From Lysobacteraceae bacterium (GTDB lineage Bacteria; Pseudomonadota; Gammaproteobacteria; Xanthomonadales; Ahniellaceae): a stretch of DNA of 64,000 bases. The DNA lies in NCBI GenBank assembly GCA_021299185.1, contig JAJTHZ010000025.1:22528-86527 (forward strand), read 5' to 3'. Below, in pieces: positions 16,570 through 24,388 of this stretch; position 1 is the first letter of the stretch; each line of letters opens with the position of its first letter. The notes beneath the pieces are model-generated. The model had not been told where the DNA came from and searched no databases. It saw only the letters and a list, made by a program, of their open reading frames with translations. The position numbers and the translations under genes were made by a program.

Positions 16570-17652
16570 ATGAACGCCACTGCAGCCAACGTCAACACCG
16601 TCGCCGGCCGCCAGCCGAACGAATCCACCCGTCGCGCGCAGGCCGACACGATGCTGTCGCCGCGCTTCTACACCACCGACTTCGAGGCGATGGACCGGAT
16701 CGACGTCTCGCCGATCCGCGCCCAGTTCGACGCGCTGATGGAGGAGTTTGAGGCCGACAACAACGAGGACCACTTCCAGCGCCCGGCCAACCTCGACAAG
16801 GACTACTCGCACCTGCCGCCCGGCCTGTACGAGGAGTTCGTCGACTTCATGATCAGCTCGGTGACCGCCGAGTTCTCCGGCTGCGTGCTCTACAACGACA
16901 TCAAGAAGCGCGCGAAGAACCCCGATGTGATCAAGCTGTTCGGCTACATGGCGCGCGACGAGGCGCGACATGCGGGCTTCATCAACCAGTGGCTGAAGGA
17001 CTTCGGGATCGCGGTCGACCTCGGGTTCCTGACCCGCGCCAAGAAGTACCGCTACTTCGCGCCGAAGTTCATCTACTACGCCACCTACCTGTCGGAGAAG
17101 ATCGGCTACGCGCGCTACATCTCGATCTACCGCCAGGTCGAGAAGCACCCCGAACTGCGCTTCCACCCGATCTTCCAGTGGTTCGAGAAGTGGTGCAACG
17201 ACGAATACCGGCACGGCGAGGCCTTCGCCCTGCTGATGAAGGCCGAGCCGCACCTGCTCGAAGGCCGCAACCGGCTGTGGATCCGCTTCTTCCAGCTCGC
17301 CGTGTTCGCGACCATGTACGTGCGCGACCACTGCCGCCCTGCGCTGCACGAGGCGCTGGGCTTCGATCCCACCGACTACGACATGCAGGTGCTGCGCATC
17401 ACCAGCGAGATCTGCAAGCAGATCTTCCCGGTCACGCTCGACATCGATTCGCCGCGCTTCCGCGCCGGGCTCGACGCCCTGGTGCGCATCAACACCGCCT
17501 ACGAGGCGGCCGAGAAGCGCGGCGGGCCGCTGTCGTTGCTTGCGCGCGGCTGGCATGCCAGCCGGGCGTTCGTGGCGTTCGCGCGGCTCTACCTGCTGCC
17601 GGCGAAGCACGCCCGTCTGCCCGACGACGTGCGCCTGGCGCCGACCTGGTGA
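16570..17652 (+). CDS. acsF: Aerobic Mg-protoporphyrin IX monomethyl ester cyclase
   Basis: 360-residue di-iron oxygenase that forms the isocyclic E ring using O2. Carboxylate/His metal ligands are visible in [27 protein letters not shown] and [10 protein letters not shown]. The oxygen-dependent enzyme, with no bchE in the window, indicates synthesis under aerobic conditions. It lies between puhC and puhE, a common arrangement. The following puhE begins 10 bases after the stop. Confidence 0.98.
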   Translation: MNATAANVNTVAGRQPNESTRRAQADTMLSPRFYTTDFEAMDRIDVSPIRAQFDALMEEFEADNNEDHFQRPANLDKDYSHLPPGLYEEFVDFMISSVTAEFSGCVLYNDIKKRAKNPDVIKLFGYMARDEARHAGFINQWLKDFGIAVDLGFLTRAKKYRYFAPKFIYYATYLSEKIGYARYISIYRQVEKHPELRFHPIFQWFEKWCNDEYRHGEAFALLMKAEPHLLEGRNRLWIRFFQLAVFATMYVRDHCRPALHEALGFDPTDYDMQVLRITSEICKQIFPVTLDIDSPRFRAGLDALVRINTAYEAAEKRGGPLSLLARGWHASRAFVAFARLYLLPAKHARLPDDVRLAPTW

Positions 17653-17662
17653 GCGACCGCGG

Positions 17663-18451
17663 ATGAGTGGCGCCACGCCCGTGCTGCCGATCCTGTTCGC
17701 ACTCTTCGTGTGGTGGTTCAGCACGGGTGCGATCCTGTATCTGGACGGGCTGCCGCGCCGTACCCACCGCTGGACGATGGCCGGCGCGAGCGCGCTCGCG
17801 CTGTTCGCGCTCTACGGCCTGCACGCCACCGCGCAGGACGGCGGCGTGGCGGCGGCCTACGCCGCGTTCACCGCCGCGATCCTGGTCTGGGGCTGGGTCG
17901 AGGTCGCGTTCCTGCTCGGCTGGGTGACTGGGCCGCGCACCAGCGCCTGCCCGTCCGGCGCACGCGGCTGGCGGCGCGCGGCGTTCGCCTTCGAGGCCAT
18001 CCTGTGGCACGAATTCGCGCTGCTCGGCGGCGCGCTGCTGATCGCGCTGGTCACCTGGGACGCCAGCAACACGCTCGGGCTGTGGGCCTACCTGCTGCTG
18101 TGGGTCGCGCGCCTGAGCACCAAACTGAACCTGTTCCTCGGCGTGCGCAACCTCGGTGGCGAGCTGCTGCCGGAACACCTGCGCTACCTGCAGACCTATT
18201 TCACGCGGCGCCCGATGAACGGGCTGTTCCCGTTGTCGCTGGCCGGCGGCATCGCGGCGATGGTCCTGCTGTGGCAGGCCGCGGTGGCGGCGCCCGCCGA
18301 AGGCGGTGCGGTCGCGCTGTCGCTGCTGGCGACCCTGGCCACGCTGGCGGTGCTCGAACACCTGTTCCTGGTGCTGCCGATCAACTTCAACGCGCTGTGG
18401 GAGTGGGGCCTGTGGTCGCGGCGGGTGCAACCGCCGGCGGCCGGGACCTGA
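17663..18451 (+). CDS. puhE: Photosynthetic complex assembly protein PuhE
   Basis: 262 residues, DUF3623 family, about seven hydrophobic helices (first: PILFALFVWWFSTGAILYL). WGWVEVAFLLGWVTGPR, LWHEFALLG and ARLSTKLNLFLGVRNLGGE are hallmark segments. Mutants in other purple bacteria have altered bacteriochlorophyll and reaction-centre levels. It appears to be the last classical gene of the bchF operon; 99 bases separate it from the repeat-protein gene. Confidence 0.94.
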   Translation: MSGATPVLPILFALFVWWFSTGAILYLDGLPRRTHRWTMAGASALALFALYGLHATAQDGGVAAAYAAFTAAILVWGWVEVAFLLGWVTGPRTSACPSGARGWRRAAFAFEAILWHEFALLGGALLIALVTWDASNTLGLWAYLLLWVARLSTKLNLFLGVRNLGGELLPEHLRYLQTYFTRRPMNGLFPLSLAGGIAAMVLLWQAAVAAPAEGGAVALSLLATLATLAVLEHLFLVLPINFNALWEWGLWSRRVQPPAAGT

Positions 18452-18550
18452 CCGCATGCGTGCGCGACGACACCCACCCGTGAGGACGCGCCGCGATCGC
18501 ACGCGCGTTCCCGCGTCCCGCAATCCGCAACCCAACGGAGGCAACGGTCC

Positions 18551-19609
18551 ATGAGCACCCCCATCGTGCGCTTGTACGCCGACGAGGCGAAGGCCCGCCA
18601 GGCGCTGAATGCCCTGCGCGAGGAACGCTTCGCAAAGGACGACGTCAACCTCCTGCTGCCGGCGCAGGCGGCCGCGGCAGATGCATCGGATTCGCTGGAG
18701 TCGCTGGTGTCGGCGATCCTCGGCGGCAACGTCGCGCGTGCGCGGGCGAAAACCATCGCGGACGCCGTGCGCGGCGGGCAGGCGATGGTCGCGGTGCGCG
18801 CCGCATGGGGCCTCGCCGGGGCCGCGATCCGCGTGCTCGACGACCACGGTCCCGCGTCGAACCCGTTGCCACAGTCGGGCGAGTCCGTGGTCGGATGGGA
18901 CGGCGCCGCGCCGCTGTCGTCCGCGCTGCGCATGCCGACGCTGATGCGTCGCGCGCCGATGCCGTTCTCCAACCTGTTCGGCCTGGAAGACCTCGCGCCG
19001 AGCAAGCCGATCATGGGGGGCTTGCGGGACCACCGATTCACGGTGTTCGGCCAGCCGCGGCTGAGCCGCAATCCGGCGCCGCTGTCGTCGCTGTTCGGGC
19101 TCGGCACCCTCACTGCCGGCGGGCGCGCCCTGATCGGCGGGTTGGTCGACCACGCGTTCTACTTTTTCGGCAGCCCGCGGCTCAGGCGCGACGCCGCACC
19201 GCTCTCGCGCATGCTCGGCTGGCCGCTGCTCAGCCGCGGCGCCCGTGCGCGGACCTGGGATGACGCCGCGCCGCTGTCGTCGGCGCTCGGCTGGCGTCCG
19301 CTGGTGCGGCCGGAGGACGTCGGCCGGACGCGCGCGCCGGTCGGCCCGCACCGGACGCCGGCCTTCGGCGGCCTGGTCAGCCACCGGTTCGCGCTGTTCG
19401 GCTCGCCCGGGCTGAGCCGCAAGGCGGCGCCCTTTTCGGGGCTGTTCGGTCTGCCGACCCTCACGCGCGGGGGAAAACCGTTCTTCGGCGGTTTGTCGAG
19501 CCACGGCTTCTATCTGTTCGGCAAGCCGAGCCTCAGTCGCAACCCGGCCCCGCTGTCGTCCCTGCTCGGACTCGGAACGCTGCGGCGCAGTTCGGTCGAC
19601 GGTGACTGA
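18551..19609 (+). CDS. Unrecognised tandem-repeat protein of the photosynthesis cluster
   Basis: 352 residues, no family I can name beyond the N-terminus, whose first ~40 residues (VRLYADEAKARQALNALREE) resemble the YflT/GSP17M stress-protein fold. From residue ~118 to the end, two motifs alternate: xAPLSSxLGxPxLxR (near residues 119, 137, 177, 216, 239, 293 and 333) and GGLxxHxFxxFGxPxLSR (near 156, 196, 273 and 313), giving roughly 39-residue units. No signal peptide or membrane helix, so cytoplasmic. GGAGG precedes the ATG by about 9 bases. It sits between puhE and the puc promoter, so a role in antenna assembly or membrane organisation is possible but inferred from position only. Confidence 0.75.
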   Translation: MSTPIVRLYADEAKARQALNALREERFAKDDVNLLLPAQAAAADASDSLESLVSAILGGNVARARAKTIADAVRGGQAMVAVRAAWGLAGAAIRVLDDHGPASNPLPQSGESVVGWDGAAPLSSALRMPTLMRRAPMPFSNLFGLEDLAPSKPIMGGLRDHRFTVFGQPRLSRNPAPLSSLFGLGTLTAGGRALIGGLVDHAFYFFGSPRLRRDAAPLSRMLGWPLLSRGARARTWDDAAPLSSALGWRPLVRPEDVGRTRAPVGPHRTPAFGGLVSHRFALFGSPGLSRKAAPFSGLFGLPTLTRGGKPFFGGLSSHGFYLFGKPSLSRNPAPLSSLLGLGTLRRSSVDGD

Positions 19610-19622
19610 TGAGGCTGCTGAC

Positions 19623-19676
19623 TGTCAACTCGCAATGACACGGCGTATTGACGCGCCAGGTTGACACTCCTAGGAT
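19623..19676 (+). promoter_or_regulatory. pucB promoter with tandem PpsR sites
   Basis: Site 1, TGTC-N10-GACA (19623-19640), is a perfect PpsR/CrtJ match. Site 2, TGAC-N10-GACA (19649-19666), has one mismatch. They are 8 bases apart, the classical cooperative spacing. A sigma-70 type promoter overlaps site 2: TTGACG (19648), a 17-base spacer, and TAGGAT (19671-19676). Repression by occlusion is the expected mechanism. The following ~210-base leader before pucB shows nothing else I can name. Confidence 0.75.
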
Positions 19677-19883
19677 GGGATTTGGAGGAAAGCCGTCCGC
19701 GTTGGGCTGACGCCCGCGGTCCGGTGCGCCGTCGCTGCAGGCCACTTTGTTTGGGGCCGCGCCGCGAATCGCCCCGCCCGCGTGCGGCATCCCGGTTCGG
19801 CCGGTCGCTTCGACCCGCGTGCGGGTTTCGCACGCTGCATCTGGCAGGGCCGGTTTGGCCTGCCGAGACTGGAGAGCAAGGCC

Positions 19884-20045
19884 ATGTCCAATCTGGACGA
19901 TCCGAACCGCGTGTGGCCCACCGGCCTCACCATCGCGGAGTCCGAGGAGCTGCACAAACACGTGATCGACGGCTCGAGGGTGTTCTTCCTCATCGCGCTG
20001 ATCGCTCACATCCTCGCCTACGCCTACACCCCGTGGATGGGCTGA
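19884..20045 (+). CDS. pucB: LH2 antenna beta polypeptide
   Basis: 53 residues. The core [14 protein letters not shown]...[12 protein letters not shown] aligns with LH2 beta of Rps. acidophila rather than with LH1 beta. His42 corresponds to the B850 ligand (beta-His30), Arg32 to the B800-contacting beta-Arg20, and His24 to beta-His12. The N-terminal ~12 residues (DDPNRVWP) are an extension relative to the acidophila chain. It is first in pucB-pucA-pucC, 13 bases before pucA. Confidence 0.93.
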   Translation: MSNLDDPNRVWPTGLTIAESEELHKHVIDGSRVFFLIALIAHILAYAYTPWMG

Positions 20046-20058
20046 ACAGGAGAACGTC

Positions 20059-20205
20059 ATGAACCAAGGTCGAATCTGGTGTGTGGTCAAGCCGACCGTG
20101 GGCCTGCCGTTGTTCCTCGGCACGGTGCTGGTGATTTCGCTGCTGGTCCACTACTCGATCCTCAGCAACACGGCGTGGTTTCCGGCGTTCTTCCAGGGCG
20201 GTTGA
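20059..20205 (+). CDS. pucA: LH2 antenna alpha polypeptide
   Basis: 48 residues, beginning [12 protein letters not shown] as in LH2 alpha chains, where Met1 helps ligate B800. His31 falls exactly at the B850 ligand position. The C-terminal FPAFFQGG has Phe44-Phe45 where B800-850 complexes carry Tyr44 and Trp45 or Tyr45, the residues that hydrogen-bond the B850 acetyl groups. Loss of both is the change seen in blue-shifted B800-820 (LH3) antennae, so a blue-shifted band is predicted. AGGAG precedes the start by about 6 bases. The chain lacks the usual charged C-terminal tail after QGG. Confidence 0.94.
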   Translation: MNQGRIWCVVKPTVGLPLFLGTVLVISLLVHYSILSNTAWFPAFFQGG

Positions 20206-20236
20206 TGCTCCTGGAAGGGACGGATTCCCGTCGATC

Positions 20237-20289
20237 CTCCCGGTGCCGTGGCCCGCGCCTGACTGACGCGACGCTGCGTGCACCGGGAG
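20237..20289 (+). promoter_or_regulatory. Intercistronic hairpin between pucA and pucC
   Basis: A perfect 10-bp inverted repeat, CTCCCGGTGC (20237-20246) with GCACCGGGAG (20280-20289), separated by a GC-rich 33-base loop and without a U-tract. Such hairpins after antenna genes typically stabilise the abundant pucBA message and reduce read-through into pucC. A smaller GACGG/CCGTC stem lies just before it. Confidence 0.55.
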
Positions 20290-20322
20290 GAGTCCTCGAG
20301 ACCTGGCTGGCGAGCCATAACC

Positions 20323-21756
20323 ATGAGCGCCTTCGGTAGCCGCTTGGTCCGCACGTGGGTCGAACTCGGCCCGCGCTTCCTGCCGTTCGCCGACGTGGCG
20401 ACGGCCGACCTGCCGCTGTCGCGCCTGCTGCGCCTGTCGCTGTTCCAGGTGTCCTGCGGCATGGCGATGGTGCTGCTGGTCGGCACCCTGAACCGGGTGA
20501 TGATCGTCGAACTCGGCGTGCCGGCCTCGCTGGTCGCCGTGATGGTCGCCCTGCCACTGGTGTTCGCGCCGTTCCGCGCGCTGATCGGCCACCGCTCCGA
20601 CACCCATCGCTGCGAACTCGGCTGGCGCCGCGTGCCCTTCATCTGGAAAGGCACGCTGCTGCAGTTCGGCGGGTTCGCGATCATGCCGTTCGCGCTGCTG
20701 GTGCTGGCCGGCAAGGGCCAGGCGCAGCATGCACCGGTCTGGCTCGGACTCGGGTCGGCCGCGCTGGCCTTCCTGCTCGTCGGTGCCGGCGTGCACATGG
20801 TGCAGACCGTGGGGCTGGCGCTCGCCACCGACCTGGTGCCGCAGGAGTCGCATCCCAAGGTCGTCGGGCTGATGTACGTGATGCTGCTGGTCGGCATGAT
20901 CGGCAGCGCGCTGGTGTTCGGCGCGGCGCTGGCCGACTTCACGCCCGGGCGCCTGGTGCAGGTGATCCAGGGCGCCGCGGTGGCGACGATGGCGCTCAAC
21001 GTGATCGCGCTGTGGAAACAGGAGACGCGACGACCGCGCCACGGCGCGCCGCTGCCGGCCCCCGATCCGTCCTTCAGCGAGTCGTTCGCGCGTTTCTGCG
21101 CCGGCGACCACGTGGTGCGCCGCTTGCTGGCGATCGGCGTCGGCACGATGGCGTTCGCAATGGCCGACATCGTGCTGGAACCTTACGGCGGCCAGGTGCT
21201 GGGCCTGCCCGTCGCGGCGACCACCCAGTTGACGGCCTTGCTCGCCTTCGGCGGCGTGCTCGGCTTCACGCTCGCCTCGCGCGTCCTCTCTCGCGGCGCC
21301 GACCCCTTCCGCATGACCCAGGCCGGCGCGCTGATCGGCCTGCCCGGCTTCGCCGCCATCATCCTCGCCGCGCCGGCTGACTGGCCCGCACTGTTCCTCG
21401 CCGGCAACTTCCTGGTCGGGTTCGGCGGCGCGCTGTTCGGCCACGGCACCTTGACCGCGACGATGAACCTCGCGCCGCGCGAGCAGGCCGGGCTGGCGCT
21501 CGGCGCCTGGGGTGCGGTGCAGGCGACGGGTGCCGGGCTCGGCATCGCGCTCAGCGGCGTGTTGCGCGACCTGGTCAACGCGTTCAGCGATCCGGCACAG
21601 GGACCATGGGGCCTCGTGCCGGCAGCCTCGGGTTACCTCTCGGTCTACGCCGTCGAGATCATGCTGCTGCTGCTGACCCTGGTCGCGGTCGCGCCGCTGG
21701 TGCGCGGCGCGCGGAGCCGCGTGCGCCGCCCCGAAGCCGCGACGCCGCAGGCCTGA
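20323..21756 (+). CDS. pucC: LH2 assembly protein PucC
   Basis: 477 residues, 12 predicted helices, paralogue of LhaA in this window (shared PLSRLLRLSLFQVSCGMAM, GTLNRVMIVELGVP, GWRRVPFIWKGTLLQFGG). Its place directly behind pucBA identifies it as the LH2-specific assembly factor. The start at ATG 20323 is 33 bases beyond the intercistronic hairpin and has only a weak ribosome site, consistent with low expression relative to the antenna peptides. The next gene starts 4 bases after its stop. Confidence 0.92.
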   Translation: MSAFGSRLVRTWVELGPRFLPFADVATADLPLSRLLRLSLFQVSCGMAMVLLVGTLNRVMIVELGVPASLVAVMVALPLVFAPFRALIGHRSDTHRCELGWRRVPFIWKGTLLQFGGFAIMPFALLVLAGKGQAQHAPVWLGLGSAALAFLLVGAGVHMVQTVGLALATDLVPQESHPKVVGLMYVMLLVGMIGSALVFGAALADFTPGRLVQVIQGAAVATMALNVIALWKQETRRPRHGAPLPAPDPSFSESFARFCAGDHVVRRLLAIGVGTMAFAMADIVLEPYGGQVLGLPVAATTQLTALLAFGGVLGFTLASRVLSRGADPFRMTQAGALIGLPGFAAIILAAPADWPALFLAGNFLVGFGGALFGHGTLTATMNLAPREQAGLALGAWGAVQATGAGLGIALSGVLRDLVNAFSDPAQGPWGLVPAASGYLSVYAVEIMLLLLTLVAVAPLVRGARSRVRRPEAATPQA

Positions 21757-21760
21757 GCCG

Positions 21761-22264
21761 ATGGCCGTGCGCGAAATCCTGGTCGACCCGGATCCGCGGC
21801 TGCGGCAGCGCTGCGCGCCGATCGAGGCCTTTGACGCCGATCTCGCCGGCCTGGTCGAAGACCTCCTGGACACCCTCTACGCCGGCACTGCGATCGGCCT
21901 GTCGGCGCCGCAGATCGGCGTCCCGCGGCGCGTGCTGGTGATGGACCTGTCGAGCGCGCGCGATACGCCGGAAGTATTCATCAACCCCGAGGTGCTCGCC
22001 GTCGACCGACTCGCACGCGTCGAGGAGAGTTGCCTGTCGGTGCCCGGGGTCAGCGCCACCATCGTGCGCCCGATCCGCACCAAGGTCCGCGCCCTCGATC
22101 GCCACGGCGAGCTGGTCGAGGCGAAGCTGGAAGACCTGCGCGCGGTCTGCCTGCTGCACGAGGTCGATCACCTCGAGGGCCGGCTGTTCACCGACCACCT
22201 GCCGGCCTGGCGCCGGCTGCTGCTGCGCTGGCGGGGCCGCCCCGCCGCCCCGCGGGCCGCCTGA
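21761..22264 (+). CDS. Peptide deformylase linked to pucBAC
   Basis: 167-residue metallo-hydrolase that removes the N-formyl group from new proteins. All three motifs are present: GLSAPQIG (motif I, usually GLAAPQ), ESCLSVPG (motif II with the metal-binding Cys; the usual EGCLS has Gly where Ser stands here) and HEVDHLEG (motif III). Four bases behind pucC, so probably co-transcribed. A housekeeping def is normally beside fmt, which is absent here, so this is likely a second copy. The Arg-rich C-terminus (RRLLLRWRGRP) could contact the ribosome or membrane; that is a guess. Confidence 0.9.
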   Translation: MAVREILVDPDPRLRQRCAPIEAFDADLAGLVEDLLDTLYAGTAIGLSAPQIGVPRRVLVMDLSSARDTPEVFINPEVLAVDRLARVEESCLSVPGVSATIVRPIRTKVRALDRHGELVEAKLEDLRAVCLLHEVDHLEGRLFTDHLPAWRRLLLRWRGRPAAPRAA

Positions 22265-22271
22265 GGCCGCG

Positions 22272-23453
22272 TCAGTCCCCGCTCGCGGCTGCGCGCCGCG
22301 CGCGCAGCAGCACGTCGCTGCCCTGCCGGCACGCGAGATAGAGATCCGGCGCGCCGTCGGCGTCGAAATCGGCCTGCGCGCTGTCGAACAGGTTGCAGGC
22401 CACGCGCGGCCAGGCCGCATCGGCGGCCGGCGCGAAGCGCCCCGTGCCGTCGTTGACCAGCGCCTGCACCGGCCGCGGCGCCGGCGCGCCGAGCACCACG
22501 TCGCCGCGCAGGATGTCGAGGTCGCCGTCGCCGTCGAGGTCGTGCAGGTCGCCGTGCGCGGCATTCGCCTCGTCCTTCGGCAAGCGCTCGGCGGTGACGT
22601 CGCTTAAGCGCGCCTGGCCGTCGTTCAGCAGCAGGCGATCCTGCGCCGACGGCGTCTGCGCCTGGAAGAAGCGCACGTTGGCGAGGAACACGTCGAGGTC
22701 GCCGTCGCCATCCACGTCGCCGAGCGCCACCTTTCGCGTCTCCTCGCGCGCGGCGGGCCACGCGGCGTCCGGCGCGCCGGCGAACCCGCCCCGGCCGTCG
22801 TTGAGCAGCAGGCGGTTGCCGTCTTCGTTGCCGAACACCAGGTCGAGGTCGCCGTCGCCGTCGAGATCGCCCGCCGCGACGTCCTGCGACACGTCGTCCG
22901 TCGCCGGCAGGCGTCGCGCGGATTCATCGGTGAAGCGTGCGCGGCCGTCGTTGATCCACACCTGGTCCGCGCCCGCGTTGGCGAACACCAGGTCGCGATC
23001 GCCGTCGGCATCGAGGTCGACGGCGATCGCGCCGTTGGTCACCGCGTCGGCGCGCAGGCGATCCGAGGCGTCGCGGAAGCGGCCCTTGCCGTCGTTGAGG
23101 TACAGCTCCTTGGCCCGGTCGTCCTCGGACACCAGCAGGATGTCGATCGACCGATCGCCGTCGAGGTCGGCGAGCACGGCCTCCTCGTGGTCATGGGTCG
23201 TGCGCGGCGCGCGCGTGGGATCGTCGGTGAACCGTCCCTGGCCGTCGTTGAACAGCATCAGGTGCGGCGCCCACTCCATCGCCACCACGAGGTCGAGGTC
23301 GCCATCGCCGTCGAGATCGGCGGCCTTCGCATCCATCGACAGCCCGGCGGTCAGGCCCGGCGCCAGTCCCGCGCCCGGGACGACCGCGTATAGCGGAGCG
23401 CCGGCGAACGCGAGCCCGGGCAGGCACGCCAGCAGCAGCAGCACGATCCGCAT
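22272..23453 (-). CDS. Secreted FG-GAP/VCBS repeat protein
   Basis: 393 residues with a clear signal peptide (MRIVLLLLACLPGLAFA). Seven Ca-binding-loop repeats of the type DLDGDGDLDLV are spaced about 50 residues apart, each followed by LLLNDGxGxF, giving a beta-propeller like those of integrin-alpha and ASPIC-type proteins. Function unknown; likely periplasmic or extracellular. GAGGTG lies 6 bases before the ATG. It converges on the deformylase gene with only 7 bases between stops. Probably not part of the photosynthesis cluster. Confidence 0.85.
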   Translation of the reverse strand: MRIVLLLLACLPGLAFAGAPLYAVVPGAGLAPGLTAGLSMDAKAADLDGDGDLDLVVAMEWAPHLMLFNDGQGRFTDDPTRAPRTTHDHEEAVLADLDGDRSIDILLVSEDDRAKELYLNDGKGRFRDASDRLRADAVTNGAIAVDLDADGDRDLVFANAGADQVWINDGRARFTDESARRLPATDDVSQDVAAGDLDGDGDLDLVFGNEDGNRLLLNDGRGGFAGAPDAAWPAAREETRKVALGDVDGDGDLDVFLANVRFFQAQTPSAQDRLLLNDGQARLSDVTAERLPKDEANAAHGDLHDLDGDGDLDILRGDVVLGAPAPRPVQALVNDGTGRFAPAADAAWPRVACNLFDSAQADFDADGAPDLYLACRQGSDVLLRARRAAASGD

Positions 23454-23761
23454 CGGAGCACCTCGTCGGCGGCGGGTCGCGCGGAAGGGTAGCGCGATCG
23501 GTCGGGCGTGCGCGCCGCGCGCGAGGTGGAGCGGCGCGCGCTTAGCCGGCATTGCCGGCTGCGCGGCGCGACGGTGAGGTCGAGCGGGACGCGCTCAGGC
23601 GGCACAGCCGCCTGCGTCCCGCGAGGGTGAGGCAGGGATGCCGAACGGGGTGACCGCAGGGATGCAGGCGCGGCTGTACAGCGAAGCTCAGAGCCAAGGA
23701 CGCGGGTGACCGCAGGGATGCAGGCCCCGAGCCTCGGAGGAACCGAGGACCAAGACAAGGA

Positions 23762-24111
23762 TGGCGCGCTCGGCCGTCGAGGCGCATGCGCCGAGGTCGA
23801 ACCCACGACCCCAGCCTTCGGAGGTGGAGCGCGGCGCGCTCAGGCGGCACAGCCGCCTGCGCCGCGCGACGGCGAGGCAGGGATGCCGAGCGGGTGGCCG
23901 CAGGGACGCAGGCGCACCCTTGAACGAAGCCGGGCGGTGGGCAGATGGCGCGCTCGGCGGGACTCGAACCCACGACCCCAGCCTTCGGAGGTCGAGCGCG
24001 GTGCGCGGCACCGCCGCGCACCGCGCGAGGGTCCGCGCAGGGATGCGCGGACGGCAGACCGCAGGGATGCCGGCGAGGGATGACAGCGAAGCCGGCGGCG
24101 GGGGCAGCAAA
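23762..24111 (-). repeat. Tandem repeats carrying the 3' half of tRNA-Arg(CCG)
   Basis: Downstream of the tRNA gene, its 3' half recurs. A perfect 46-base copy (discriminator/CCA end through the anticodon loop) lies at 23946-23991, and a degenerate copy at 23762-23824. Distances between copies are 184 and 166 bases. Each copy is followed by related GC-rich sequence containing an AGGCGGC-aca-GCCGCCT hairpin and GGCAGGGATGCC-like blocks; similar blocks without the tRNA part extend left to about 23520. No protein gene is credible between 23453 and 24112. Confidence 0.75.
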
Positions 24112-24188
24112 TGGCGCGCTCGGCGGGACTCGAACCCACGACCCCAGCCTTCGGAGGGCTGTACTCTATCCAACTGAGCTACGAGCGC
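24112..24188 (-). tRNA. tRNA-Arg (CCG)
   Basis: A 77-base cloverleaf: acceptor stem GCGCTCG/CGAGCGC, D-arm GTAGCTCAGTTGGATAGAG, anticodon stem CAGCC/GGCTG with loop CTCCGAA (anticodon CCG, reading CGG), and T-arm with GGTTCGAGTCC. CCA is encoded. It decodes a codon frequent in this GC-rich genome. Confidence 0.95.
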
Positions 24189-24298
24189 GTCGACGTCATT
24201 CTAGACCGAGGCCCGCATCCCTGCGGCAACTCCGTTCGGCATCCCTGCCTCACCCTCGGGGCGCAGGCGGCTGTGCCGCCTGAGCACGCGCCCCTCGA

Positions 24299-24320
24299 CC
24301 AACTGAGCTACGAGCGCGTC
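24299..24320 (-). repeat. Fragment of the 5' end of tRNA-Arg(CCG)
   Basis: 22 bases identical to the acceptor/D-arm end of the tRNA gene plus 2 flanking bases, located 110 bases upstream of it. The rest of the tRNA is missing, so it is a duplication scar, not a second tRNA. The sequence between contains the same GCAGGCGGC/GCCGCCTG hairpin as the downstream repeats, in opposite orientation. Confidence 0.7.
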
Positions 24321-24388
24321 CCGACGATCATACCAGCCCGCGCCCCGACCGGCCTGTGGCGACCCCCGCCAAGCCGCCGGCGTCGGCT

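Noticed and set aside
19884..20205. pucBA read as LH1 genes (pufBA)
   Set aside because: Both chains align with LH2: alpha starts MNQG with His31, beta has the EELHKxVIDGxRVF core, and pucC follows instead of pufLM.
23520..24111. Repeat region considered as a CRISPR array
   Set aside because: Units are 166-184 bases with tRNA sequence and no regular short repeat/spacer pattern.
23700..24180. Short frames starting MARSAGLEPTTPAFGG
   Set aside because: They are translations of the tRNA-Arg gene and its repeat copies, a common annotation artefact.
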